Source: Toxoplasma gondii ME49
Taxonomy: Eukaryota; Apicomplexa; Conoidasida; Eucoccidiorida; Sarcocystidae
NCBI RefSeq assembly: GCF_000006565.2
Contig: NC_031476.1
Span: forward strand, 2,752,458-2,816,457
Length of the DNA stretch: 64,000 bases
Direction of reading: 5' to 3'
Shown here: one piece after another, positions 1 through 12,521 of the stretch
How positions within the stretch are numbered: the first letter of the stretch is position 1
How the letters are laid out: each line of letters starts with the position of its first letter
Translations under genes and position numbers: made by a program
The notes under the pieces: generated by a model
Told to the model about the DNA's origin: nothing
Database searches by the model: none
What the model saw: the letters and a program-made list of their open reading frames with translations, nothing else

Positions 1-1939
1 ATGATTGCAAGTAGTTTCTCTCTGGGTATTTTCTCCCTGTGCCTGTACACTGTACAAGTGGAGTGTCAGCAGTATCGCCAGACAGGAGAGGGGGAGTATT
101 GACCGGAGCGAGAGAAGCGTTTTCTCTAGGATGGTACATTCTTCGATTGTTCAGACAGCGCGTGCAGGCTCCGCGCCGCGGATGCTCGCCGTTTGCCTCC
201 GAAGATAGATGGTTTCGCGGAAGTCATGCGACAGGTCTCACCACGGTTTCGTACAGAGGAGAGTAAGCGCGAAATCAACACACTACTTCCTCAGAGGCGG
301 GGGGCGGGGAGGGCATCGTATACCATTGCAAGTGAGACGTTTTATCTGTTGGAGCGTAGCGATGGAACATATTGTTTAGGTTGGCATTCCGCGCTTGATC
401 CCCCTGTAAAAACATTACCTCTATGACTTCTGCCAGGTCTGACAGGTCAGCGATCCGCCGGGATGTCGGCGTCGAACCTCTAAGTCGACCGAGCATCAAC
501 CTAAACTGGACAGCCAGATAACTGAGCACACGTCGCAACCTTTATTTAAAAACATCGCCACCAACAACGGACTCTCGACCTCCTCCACAGGTGCGAGGCC
601 TCCGCGCGCCCTTCCCCGTCTACCGTACGGCCGAGCGATTGGAAGGAGAAGCAGAAAGGAAAAAAAGCAGCGAAAAGGAGGGAGGCGACGGCTGAAGGTG
701 GGTGAGAGGAGAAGGGAGAAGAAGAGGAAAAAGGAGAAACGGAGGGGAGGAGAGGAGGGAGAGAGGAAAGAAAGAGGGAGAAAAAGAAGAGGAAAAAGAA
801 AAGAGAGACAAAAGAAGAAAAGAGAGAAGAAAAACACGAGGAAGCGTGACGGAGAAAGAAAGGAGGGCGGGTGCGACGGACGAGGAAGACAAGAAACGAG
901 GAAGACAAGAAACGAGGAAGGCGAAGATCAAAAGATGAGGCAACCTTTGTATGTCTCCTGGAGTCACTTCTTCCGTTTTCCGAGTTTTTCGTTTCCTTTT
1001 CTTTGCATTTTTCCTACTGTTTCTCTCAGTCCTAACGTTCCTCGTTTTCCCGGTGTACATAAACCAACAGTTGACGACATGCAAGAAGGGGGGGGGAGCG
1101 GAAAAAGGAGGGTGAGAGGCCATCGGATACCGTCCCCTTTCTTCCGCTGGAAAGGACGTTTGCTTCTTTTTCTCCTCTTCTTTTTCCTTTCTCTTCAGCC
1201 CTCTCATGCCGCTTTTCCTGCTCATTTCTTCTTCCTGTCTGGGGGCTCTGCGTTCCTTGAGAAACGCCCTCGGACAGCGCGCCGTCGCCAGCGAACAGCG
1301 AGCACCATTTTCGCATGGTCTCTGCGGGTCTCCCTAAAAAGGAGGTCGCAGACATCGACAAGTCCACTCTCGACACCACTGTGCGCTTCTCGCTTTCTCG
1401 CCTTGCCCTCTTTTCTCCACCTTGTCAACGCTCAGCTGTCTCCTCGGCTGGTGTGTACCTGAAAGACGCAGAGAAGCATTTCTCGTGTGACTCGCGCAGA
1501 ACCAAGTCCTTCCCTCTCGCGTTCTGTTCAAATGATCTCGTCACCCCGGCGGCCTCCCTCTCATTCTCTTGCACTTTCGCTTCCTTTCTCTTCTTTCTCT
1601 TCTTTCTCTTCTTCTTTCTCTTCTTCTTTTTCTTCTCCTTCTCCACCTTCAATCGCGCCCTCCTGCCCGTCGTTTCCTCTGTTCTGTCTCTCTTCAGCAT
1701 CTTTCTCTGCCTGTCTCCGGTTTCCGCCTCTCTTCTCTTTTTCTCTCCTTCGGCGTCGCTCGCTCTTCTCTCCTCCCCGGGTCTCTTCCACTCCCTCCGC
1801 TGCCTTCCACTGACCGTTCTCTTGTCCCTCCGCCTCTGCTCGTCGCACGGCCTTCCTCGACTGTCTCGCCAGCTGGCTCGCCCGCGACTCCTCGCGCTCT
1901 GCGTTTTCCTCTCTGCAACTTCTTGGAGATGCGCCGACG
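1..1939. other. Upstream flank of the APC4-like gene, no supported gene
   Basis: The first 600 bases look like ordinary unique sequence. They are followed by a strongly strand-asymmetric block, purine-rich on + at about 650-940 and pyrimidine-rich at about 1540-1800. Long open frames exist on both strands only because such biased sequence lacks stops. Their translations are Arg/Glu/Lys or Ser/Phe/Leu runs with no recognisable domain. I read this as promoter, 5' UTR and possibly a 5' intron of the gene starting at 1940. Confidence 0.5.
655..940. repeat. Polypurine (A/G) low-complexity tract
   Basis: The plus strand here is almost entirely A and G, in irregular GAGA, GGAA and GAAA runs. It has no exact repeat unit. 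It lies about 1 kb upstream of the first recognised exon of the APC4-like gene. Confidence 0.7.
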
Positions 1940-4900
1940 ATGCTCGACTGGAGGGAAGTGACGTTTCCGTTTCGCAGGGGCACCAAGAAGGGGATCTCGC
2001 GCGTCGTCTTTGCCCCCCGATGCCACAGAGACGCGCATGCAGTGCGAGCCTCGGGTGTGCTGCGGACGCCGCCGTCGGCCGCCTCGAGAGAGAACGGAGA
2101 CCGGCGCGAAGACGAGGAGGCAGGCGACCGCGGGAGAGAAGAGGGCCGATCTCCACATGAGTACCTATGCCTCTTGGTTGCCGGCGAGCAGGCGAGGAGG
2201 AGCGACGGAGAGCCGAGCCAGGACGCGCAAGAAAAAGGAGAAGACGCGGAACTCGCAGACACACGAAACAGACGAGAGAAATCAGGAGAGGAGTCTCCAG
2301 CTGTGGAGCTATTCGATATCAAGGTGAGGCGCGCCTCTGTCGTAGGAGAAACAGACAGAAGGTGACAGCAATAGTGAGACCGATGCCGAGACAGCGAGAG
2401 AGGTAGAGCGACAGAAGTATAGACAGAGAGGTAGAGCGACAGAAGTATAGACAGAGAGGTAGAGCGACAGAAGTATAGACAGAGAGGTAGAGCGACAGAA
2501 GTATAGACAGAGAGGTAGAGCGACAGAAGTATAGACAGAGAGGCAGAGCGACAGAAGTATAGACAGAGAGGTAGAGCGACAGAAGTATAGACAGAGAGGT
2601 AGAGCGACAGAAGTATAGACAGAGAGGTAGAGCGACAGAAGTATAGACAGAGAGGCAGAGCGACAGAAGTATAGACAGAGAGGTAGAGCGACAGAAGTAT
2701 AGACAGAGAGGTAGAGCGACAGAAGTATAGACAGAGAGGCAGAGCGACAGAAGTATAGACAGAGAGGTAGAGCGACAGAAGTATAGACAGAGAGGCAGAG
2801 CGACAGAAGTATAGACAGAGAGGTAGAGCGACAGAAGTATAGACAGAGAGGCAGAGCGACAGAAGTATAGACAGAGAGGCAGAGCGACAGAAGTATAGAC
2901 AGAGACAGCCAGAGCAAAGGCGCGCGATTCGGAGAAGTCGACAAAGAGAGACGATTGAGAGATGCAACTCTCTCTCTCTGTTCTTTTCAGCATGGAGTGA
3001 CGCTCAAGTGGCGCGTGACGGCGCCCGTTCTGCCCAGTGGGCCATCGTGCGCCGCCTTCTCCCCAGACGCGTCTCTGCTGGCGGTCGGCTGTCTCTGCGG
3101 CTCTTTGCTTCTCTTCCTCTCGTCCTCTGGCGAGTGTTGCTTCTCCAGGCGCCTGTCTCCTCCCGCCTGCTCGCGCGCGGCGCCACCCGTGAGTCTCGGC
3201 GTCGGTGTCGCCGCGGAGACAGTCGCCTGTCGGGCGTTGCCGGAGGCGGAGACAAGCCGCCGCGGTCGGGACGCGGACGCCCAACGGAGCCGGAGACACC
3301 TCGTCCGCCAGGCGACGACCCAGGGAGACAGCAGCTCGGTGGACGCGCGGCGGCGCGGAGGAAAGGAGGAGCCTGGAGGCGAAGAAGAGCCCAGGGAGAA
3401 TTCGTTTGGAAACTCTCGAGTCGGGAGAGCACTGCATACAGCCCCCCTGGTTTCTCTGCACTGGGTTGACACTTCGTCGTGGACAAGAGGCGAAGGCAGC
3501 GAAGAGTTGAGAGAGACGCTGGAGACAGCTGTCACCTGCCATACGCCGGAGCCTCTTGCGTTTCTCGACTTTACGTCCACCTCAGCTTCTCCGTCTTCTT
3601 CCTCGCCTTTCAATTCTTCGTGCTCGGCTTCGGCGCCCGGCCCCTCCTTTGTCAAGACGGTGTTGAAGCCTCCGACACTGCGTTTCCCTGGGGAACTCTT
3701 ATCGCTCTTTTCTCTCGACGCAGCAGGCGTCGGATATCTCTGCCTGGAAGGCAGAGTGCCTCTCTTCCGAGTGTCGTTCCTCTCTGCGTTCCACCGTCTC
3801 GCTGAGGCGTCTCCTTCGCTTTCCGCCGCCCTCGCGTCGCCGTCGCTTCGGACTGCGCGACCGAGTCTCGTTACCGCAGTCAGAGCCGCGGAGACAGCCG
3901 CGGAGACAGCCGCCGAGGGTCTCTCTCCAGACCACCGACAGGAGGTCCCACTGCACGCTGCGAGTGTCTCTTCTTCGCTCGCCGCTCCACAGGCTTCTTC
4001 TGATTCACAGGCATCTTCTTTGAAGCCTGCCTCTTCGTCTCCTCTTGCTCAACAGCCGACCTCAGAGAGAGCCGCTTTGTCGTCCCCCGCATGCGCTGAG
4101 AGGCGCGAGGAGTCGCCGTCCTCAGCCTCTCTTTTCGTTGCCCACTCGCCGTCCGTTCTATCTCTCGAGGCGGGCACTGGTCCTCACCCCCGCGCTCGCC
4201 GAGCTTCCCCGCGTCTTCGCCAGACCCGCAAGACTCCGAACGAAGGAGAAAGAGAAGCAGGGACAGATGCAGGAAGAGACGCAGGGAGAGCGATTGCCAC
4301 CAGAGAGGAGCGAGGCGAGGGAGACTGGAGTGGAGAAGTGAGGAGCTGCGAGGTGAAGATGGAGACGAGTGCAGTGTCACAGCGCAGCGAGACGAAAAGC
4401 CGGCTGGGGGTGAAGAGACAGTTTCAGGCCCTCTCAAGGAACGGGAGAACGAGGGACAGGAGCGGCCGGCTGAGGCCGCAAAGCAACGGCGGAGAAGTGG
4501 GCGCCTTTCCGGGAGACGAAAACCTTCTCCCCGGCGAGTGCGAAGGGGGGGGCTGGGATCCGACAGCGGAGAGCGACACAGACGGCTGTTACACCGCGAA
4601 GGAAGGCTCAGCAGCGCTGTGGCAGTCGCGCCAAAGAGAGACAGAGGGAAAGACAGAAGCGCGAGGAAGCGCGACAGAAGAAAGAATGCAAGAAGAGCAG
4701 ATTCACTGCGTACTCGTGGAGAACGGCGAGCAGGAAAACTGCATGCGCGGCCTCTCACGTTTGCCACTAAACGAGAAGACAGTCAAGAACGAGAAGGCGG
4801 CAGCAGAGAAGATAGCGGAACGGGGATGGAGGCGACAGTCCTCAGAGGACGAGACAAAGAGCGAGTTAGAGACTCCTCGACGATGGAGAGGAAGCGAAGA

Positions 4901-7900
4901 GGAAATGGACTGGGAGGCAGGTGCAGCAGAGACGTCCGAGTCCGCTCGAGAAAAGCCTGCAGCGACGAAGACAACTTTTTCGCGGGAACCGAACGGTCTC
5001 GCGCAAGAGGTTGGGCGCCTCTGGGGTGTCCAGACAGCAGCAGTCTCTCCCAACCTGTCGTCTCTCGCTCTAGTGCTCTGGACTACGCCTCTTTTCTCTG
5101 CAATTGTGTCACCTGTCTGCGAAGCGCAGCCGTCCGTCGAAGTCTGCCGCTCTTCGACTGCGTCCCCTTCGTCTTCGCAGACTCCAGGAGTCTCTGTGGC
5201 GTCTCGCAGTGTTGCCCTTTCGAGTGACGAGGCTCCGACCACCGGGCAGGCGCCTTCAGCTCCTCTCCGGTTGAAGCGCCCCGCCTCCGCCCCGGGATGT
5301 CTCTCTCAGGTGTCACCTCGGCCTCCCTTTACTCCTTTCGTACCTTCTTCTTCTTCCTCGTACTGGCTGTCTTCGTCTCCTTTGTCGTCTGTCGCTGCGG
5401 CTTCACCTGGGCTCCTCTCGCTGGCGCAGGCAGACTTGGCGCACTCCGTTTCGCTGCTCGGTTCCGCGGACGCACAGGAGAAGACTGGACGACGGCGACC
5501 CGCGAGCCGTCCGGAGCCTCTTCAGGATCCGCCTGGGAGGGAGGAAGGACGGATTTCCTCGAAAGGGAGTCGTCAGAAGCGTCTCTCAGGGATGTCCAGC
5601 GCTGCTTCGCCTTCTCGCGCCGTCCCCAGGCGCTTCCCTGCGCCTGTCGGCTCACCCGCGCCGACCTCTCACTCGCCTCAGGGGCTCAGAGACAGGACCA
5701 GGTGCATGGACTCTGAGGCAACCTGTGAGGTGGATCCAGGAGAGAGAGACGACTGCAGTCGAGACAGCGCAGAGAGGCCCAGGTCACCCCCAGAAGAGAA
5801 GACAGAGGAAGAGAGAGGACCGAGCGAGAACTCGTATGCGGATAGCAACTTGGCTGTCGGAGTAGCAATAGGAAGAAGCGAGACGATCTCTGGAGCTCCT
5901 TGGAGGTTTCGCGACAGAGAGCCATCGAACCGGCGCTCCTCTCAGAACAGTCTCTTCGCTTCTTCCTCTTCTTCAGGGACTCTCTCTCCTTCATTTTCTT
6001 CCACGTTTTCTTCCTCTTCTTCCTCTTCCTTGCCTTACTCTTCTTTCTCTTTTTCTCCTTGTTTTTCCTCTTTTTCTTCGTCATCTTCATCTTCCGCTAC
6101 TTCTGCTACTGTGCAAGTGTCTCCGAGCTCCAAGCGGCCTGTGTCTGAAGCATTTGCGGAGGAGGCAGCCGTGGAAGCTCAAATGGATGCCCGCTGTCTG
6201 TCGCGTTCTCCCAGACAGCGTCGCTTGAAGAAACTTCGAAGACTAGACAACTCGCCCTCTGCTTCTCCTGCTTCTTCTCTCGCCTCTCCCGCTTCTTGTC
6301 TCAACTCTGCTTCCCTCAACTCTCCTTCTTCTTCTGTGGCTTTGTCTGCTTTCTCGTCTCTGTGCGCCTCGGAGGTCTGCGGCTTCGGCGGCGTTCGTGG
6401 AGGTGCGAGGCGAGAGACCGAGACACACGAGCAGCGGCCGCCAGAGCGACAGGGAGACAATTGTGTACTGCGAGAACGCGATGGCGCAGCAAACAGACAG
6501 AGAGCAGAAGGAAGCGAAGAAGAAGGAAGAGACGGAGAAGCAGGAAGAGAAGAAGGAGAACGGCGAGTCTGTCGCGGATATTTTGTGAGCCTGCAGGCGC
6601 TGCGGGGTCTCGCGTCGGCACAACGAGACGCAGGGAACTCCAGAGAAGACGAACGAGAGGGAGAGAAAGCAGGAACAGAAGATGGCGGGGAAGTGGACCA
6701 GGGAGGTGGGGTGTACAGACACCCACGCGGAAGCGCGCGATCCTGCCGGATCGGAGACAAGGCGAACGATCGAGGTATCGCAGCTTTCTTCGACTTGACG
6801 CAGGTTCGTAACCAGCGAACGGAGAGAAGGAGAACAGACGCGAGCGACGGGGAAATGAGAGAGAGAAAATGAGAGGAGGGGAGAGAAAGGGTGACAGCGA
6901 GAGGGAGAAGAGGTTACCGAGAGAGGGAAAGAAAGAGACTTGACGACTCCCTTGTTGAGTTTTTAGAGCCGGTCACTGTGTGTGTGGTCTGCATCGTTTT
7001 CTTTCGTAGTGAAGGCGAGGGAGAAGTCGAGAAGGAGAAGGCTATCATTCTCTTTGAAGACGTTTCTGCCTGCTCGCTTGCGTTCTTTTGCCTTTCTCAG
7101 CTGTCTGTACAGGGACGACTGGCAACGCAGAGTCTCCATCTCCTCGCTGCAGCTCAGGGCGATTTGCTTTTTGCAGTTGACGTTCTTGAGCGCTTAGCCT
7201 CCCTCTGGGTGTATTTCTCCACGCCGTTCACACTCCTGCTCAGGTGTATGCACACCGGAACGAGGGCAGGCTCGGTCGCGCAGGCTGGGGAGGCGCTTTC
7301 CGGCGAGACGTCATGGCGCCAGCGGAAGTCGCGTTTCTCGGGGCAGAAAGAGGGGCAATCTCGAAGAGAGCAGAAGGCCACTGTTGAGGACAGCGAGACG
7401 AGGACAGAAAAGGATAGAATGGGAGAGACCAAGGCGGAGGAAAAGACCTCAAGAGTCTGGAATGTGGTGGACGGAGACGAAGAAGGAGCAGCGGCAAGCG
7501 ACGCGGAAGGAGCGGAAGGCTCGAGGAGGGGCGAGGAGACAACCGGAGAGTCTGGAGAGGCGGCAGAACGTAATTTGAACAGTGCGGCGTCCCCGGAAGG
7601 TTCGCTTGATGAACAAGACCGAGTCCTGAGGCGTCACATCGCATTCTCCATTGCTCTGGGGTGTCCAACAGCGTCTGTTGTGGTGAGGCGGAAATAGCGA
7701 GTCTGCGTCTTTCCTCAAGTTTCGTTCCTTCTCCCGCCGGAGTCACATGAAAGAAACGCGCTTTTTCTCCAGAGTGATCGATGCACGACTCGCGCGTTCT
7801 CCTCAGACGGAAACCTCTCTCTTCACAACTTCTTGGGGAAAATATTTCTCCCCCCCCTCTCGCGTCTGCTGAGAGCTTTCTTCTGCGTTTGAGTTCCATG

Positions 7901-10900
7901 TACAGTGCCGCGTCCCTTCCTCGCTGTGTCTCTCCAGACGAGACTTCGAGTGTACGTTTTTATCCTTGCGTCCTCGCGCGTGACTGCCGGGGTGTACGTA
8001 CAGCCGACGCCAGCGCGACTGTCTCTTTCTCACGTGGTTTCTTCTTTTTCGCTTCTTCAGAATGCTCTGGTACGTCTGTGTGCCGAAGTGGAGAGAGACG
8101 TCCGAGTGGAGAGGCAAGCAAACAGAAACGAGAGGACGCAGGACCTGACAGCCCGCCAGACTCGCACGGCGGGGGAGCAGCTCTCGGAGGCAAGTCCCGA
8201 CGAAGGTTCATCCCTGTCTTCTTTACGAATGACAGTTTTCTCTTCAACTTGCCCGACTGTAGATTCATTTGCTCTTTTTTCCCATTCCCCGAAACAGAGC
8301 CACACAGTCAAAGGTCTCTGTCCATCGCTGGCTCTCTACTTACATACATCCGTGCATATGTCTACAAGAACATATATATATATATATATATATATATGTA
8401 AAAGCGTATCTGTATATTTAGACATTCGTAGAGCGCCATGCACTAACTCGTATTTGCATGCGTGTGTGCTTGTACCTTCTTATTTCATGTTCCGTCGATT
8501 TCTGTATCTGTATGGAAGAAACAAATTAGTTTTGAAAGTATCTCTCTGGAGCTAGCCATGTAGATGTCGTAGCGGTGTATGCAAGCAGGTGCGGCCCCGG
8601 TGTATGTACACCTGCCGCGCGCGTCCATGCACGCCGCTGTGTTTCTTTGCTTTTCTGTGCGTCTCGGTCTTTTCAACTCGTTTTTCCCTGCCACCAGACT
8701 CAACTGGGCATTCTTGTGAAAGGGAGCCCATTCGAATTTCTGTAAATTTGACTTATCTTGTTTTGCTCTTCCTCAGGTCGTTACTCTTCTTCTCCCAGCC
8801 GTCGAAACCACACTGCTTCCTGCTGTCCGTCGTGCTCTGCATCTGACGCGAGGCGCCCTACTTTACGTTTCTCGATCCCAATTCTTTGAAGCGCCATCTT
8901 CTTCCTCTCCCTCCGTCTCGTCCGCAGCGTCTTACCCGTACTCGTCCTTCGCTCCTTCTTCCCCTCTTGCTTCCTCGCCGTGCGACGGCGACAAGACGTC
9001 TGCCGGCTTATATTCGACCAAGAGTTCCGGGGCTGCACGAAGGAGGAGCAGACGCGAGCGGCCTCCCGCGTTTTCGCTCTTCCTTTCCAAGGCTGTCGCC
9101 CGGTTGGAAGCTCTTGAGAAGATGACTTGTGCGTCTGTTCACTCTCACTCATTTCAGTCTCGCGCCTCCGGCATTCTTAGGGGGGCGCATGCATCGACGG
9201 TTTTGCCTGGGGATCAGTGGTGCATGTGGGCGCTTCCCATTCGCGCAGGGAGCGATGGATGTCGGTTTTTCTGTCTCCGCAGGCGATTTTTACTTTCGTT
9301 TTCCTCGTCTTCGACGCCACCTTTGTTCCACAGATGCGTGCTCTTGCCCACCCTTATGCGGCGTATACGCACGCGTGCATGCTTATAAAAATCAGTACAT
9401 ACATACATACATACATGCATATGCATGCATATATATATATATATATATAGGTAGATACATGTTTTTCTGGATCCGTGTGTATATATCTACATTTATGCAT
9501 ACGCATTTGCGACCTCGAATCCAAACACACACAGACACAAGTATCTGTTGAGGAGCATACTTGTCTGTACACCCACTGCATGAATGCATGCAATATATAT
9601 ATATATATATATATAAATGTTCCAGGACGTCTTTTCAAGGGTTTTCTCCGTTTTGCCGATTTACGTCTCGGAGCGTCTTTAGAAAAAAGACTTCGGAGAC
9701 TTTGGTCGCGGCTTTTTGGCTGCTTTTTTTCGCACGCGTTGTTCTTGCAACGTTGCCGTTCTTTTTCTCATTTCCTCAGGTTCTCTCCGCGCCTGCCTCC
9801 TGGAAGGAGTGACGCGTCAGGTCGCACTCACCCGGTGGATAGCCGCTCTGCTTCCGCGACTCATTTTGCCTAACTCTTCCTCTTCTTCCTCAGTTTCGTT
9901 TTCCCCCTCTTCTTCGTCTTCTTCGTCTTCTCCACCTCTCGCCTCTTCTTCACCGTTTTCCTCTTCTTCCTCGTGTCTCCTGGATCTCCGAATGTTTTCC
10001 AACGGTGAGTGTATAAGCCGAAGCTCCATCTTGGTACCTGAGGAACCTCAAGAACCGTGTGGTGTGTTTCTATCCGTATATAAGCCGAGCCCGATATCAG
10101 CCAGACAGGTCGTAGATTTAGGGGAGCAGTGTGAGTCTCTCTCGTCCCGCTGTGCAGTCTCGATGTGTGAGTTGCGGCCTTTCTGTCATTTCTGCGGAAT
10201 GCGGTTCTCCCTTTCTTTGTCACACCTGTCTTTTCGAGACTGTGTGGTGTCTCCGCGAATCGGATTCGAATCTACAGTGCAGCGGAAGACGGAGTGAGCA
10301 GGCCGTCGCTTGAGGAGTCCCTGCACAGGACTCGCCGATGGCAAAGCTGGAAGCCGCGAAGTTTTCAGCGCGTTCTTCGAGTGTGTCTCTGCTTCGTCCT
10401 GCGTAGTCGGCAAGAGTGCAGAGACTGCAGTGTTGTCGACATTGCTTCTATGGTTTCAGATGTTAGAGGGGGACTCACCGAGAGACGGGAGGTCTCGAAG
10501 CGTTTTCTCTCTCAGCTGCGGGGGCGAGGGGAGGGAAATGGGGAGTGAGACGCCTCACCATTGCTTGTGCGGTGTGAGAGCTGAAAACAGCTGATTCGAA
10601 AGCCGATTTTTCCAGATGCCAGTTAGTCGTTGAGTTGGGAGCGGGAGTTGAATCTCCTTTTGAAGACAACAGAGACTCCACTGTTGTCGTTCCTGAGAAT
10701 TCCCCGAGACGCGAGCCGTGTCTCCGCGAGTCTCTGTCGATGCAGCATGTGGAGCAACGCGCGCGTTTTTTCACAGCAAGAACAGAGACATACGTCCTTT
10801 GTTGTTTCCTTGTCTCCTCAATGCAACGCAGATATCGCAGTCATTCGACCGTGTACTGCGCCTGCCATACTAGGAGAAGACAGTGTCTGCATCGCCAAGT

Positions 10901-12103
10901 CTCGCACGGTCTGTCTACCTTGTATCACATCTTCAGTTCCTGACAAAGACGTCTCTGTTTTTAGCTGGGACGAGGGGAAGCTGTGTCAGTATTTAGTGAT
11001 CTGAAAAGAGACATCTTTTCGAGAATTCGTCTCATGCAAACGTGCATATGGCTTTTTTTCGCAACATGCACTTTTCTTTTTTTCTCCAGGCGACAAACGG
11101 CAGGGAGATGTCGCCGACGCTCAAGACACAACGTCAGAGAGGAGTTGTGGGGATCGGCAAGTCGAAGACTTTTCGTCTTGCTCTGCTTCGCTCCGTCGAC
11201 CGCCTGGAGTCGAATCCTTTTCCGCCTCCCAGGCCTTTCTCGAGGGGGGCGAAAGCGTTTCCGAAGAAGAAAACGCAAACGACGATGAAGCAACTGAAGA
11301 GGAAGAAGAAGAGGATCACCTGCAACTTCCGCGGTGGGATGTCTGTGCCCTCGCTGGGGACAGACGGCGAGGCAGAGTCGCGGCCGAGAAGGCGGGTGTC
11401 GCGTTTGAAGGAAATCGATTTCCACGAGAGGAGGGTGAACAGACGCGGCGAAAAGCCTCTACGAAAGAAAACACCGGCGCATTCGACCTCAACAGACATC
11501 TGACAAAGAACGAGAAAGAAGAAATGAAACATGCTGCTGAATGTCTCCAGAGTCTAGAGGGCCCCAGTGCCGCGCTTCACCTAGACAAAGTGAGCAAGTG
11601 TTTCCAGTTTGCTTCATAACGAGTTCTTCATTCTCTCTTCTCGGTCTCTCTCTTCTTTTCTCTTCCTCTTTCGTCTCTCGCTTTCTTCCTCCCTCTCTCT
11701 CTGGCCGTTTGGCTCTGTCTCCCTTTTCTCCTCGCTGTCTCGCTGCTGCGCTTCTCTTTCTCCCCCTACCTTTCGCTCCTTTCGCCGCCCGCTCCCTCTT
11801 TCACTCTTCTCGCTTTCTGTCTCTTTCCGCTTCTTCGCGCGTCCTTCTTTCTCTCAGATCCACCGCCTGCTAGGATGCATACACAACGTCTCCTCCCCCG
11901 AATGCGCGCTCCTCTCCGTCGCCTGCGCGGCCCTCGGGGACATGGCTGCGGCTTGGTGAGACAAAGGAAAGGCGAGAAAACGAAAACGAGGGAGCCGAAG
12001 AAAGAATCCAACCGAACAGAAAAGCAAACACAGAAATTCTCACACAGGGCAACCTCTCGAACACGCGGAAACCCCCCTGAAACAGAGGCAACCCAACAAA
12101 CAC

Positions 12104-12137
<34 letters not shown>

Positions 12138-12223
12138 ATATATATTATATATATGTATATATATATATTATATATATATATTATATATATATATTATATA
12201 TATATTATATATTTATATATATT

Positions 12224-12254
<31 letters not shown>

Positions 12255-12488
12255 TAATATATATATAAATATGTATATATATAAATATGTATATATAAAA
12301 ATATGTATATATATATATATATATATAAATATGTATATGTATATATATGTATAACTGCACAGATGTGAATGCGTGAATATGTAGACTGTCTCCATCTATA
12401 TATAGATGAATGGAACATTACGTCTGGGAGGTGCTCTAAATGTAGATCTGTGGGTATGTCCCGGTCGCGCTGTCTCTCTTCCTCTCTC

Positions 12489-12521
<33 letters not shown>

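Noticed and set aside
275..538. 87-residue minus-strand frame at the left edge
   Set aside because: No recognisable domain and no neighbouring exon; could be part of a gene beyond the window but cannot be supported.
698..1462. Arg/Lys/Glu-rich 254-codon plus-strand frame
   Set aside because: It follows a polypurine tract that lacks stops by composition; there is no domain, and strand-reversed frames of similar length exist.
2398..2905. CRISPR-like array of 28-bp direct repeats
   Set aside because: The units are contiguous with no unique spacers, and the setting is a eukaryotic intron.
1561..3542. Two minus-strand open frames of 468 and 407 codons with a repeated [18 protein letters not shown] peptide
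   Set aside because: They are created by the 28-bp minisatellite, whose unit has no stop in any minus-strand frame; the flanks are antisense to APC4-like exons.
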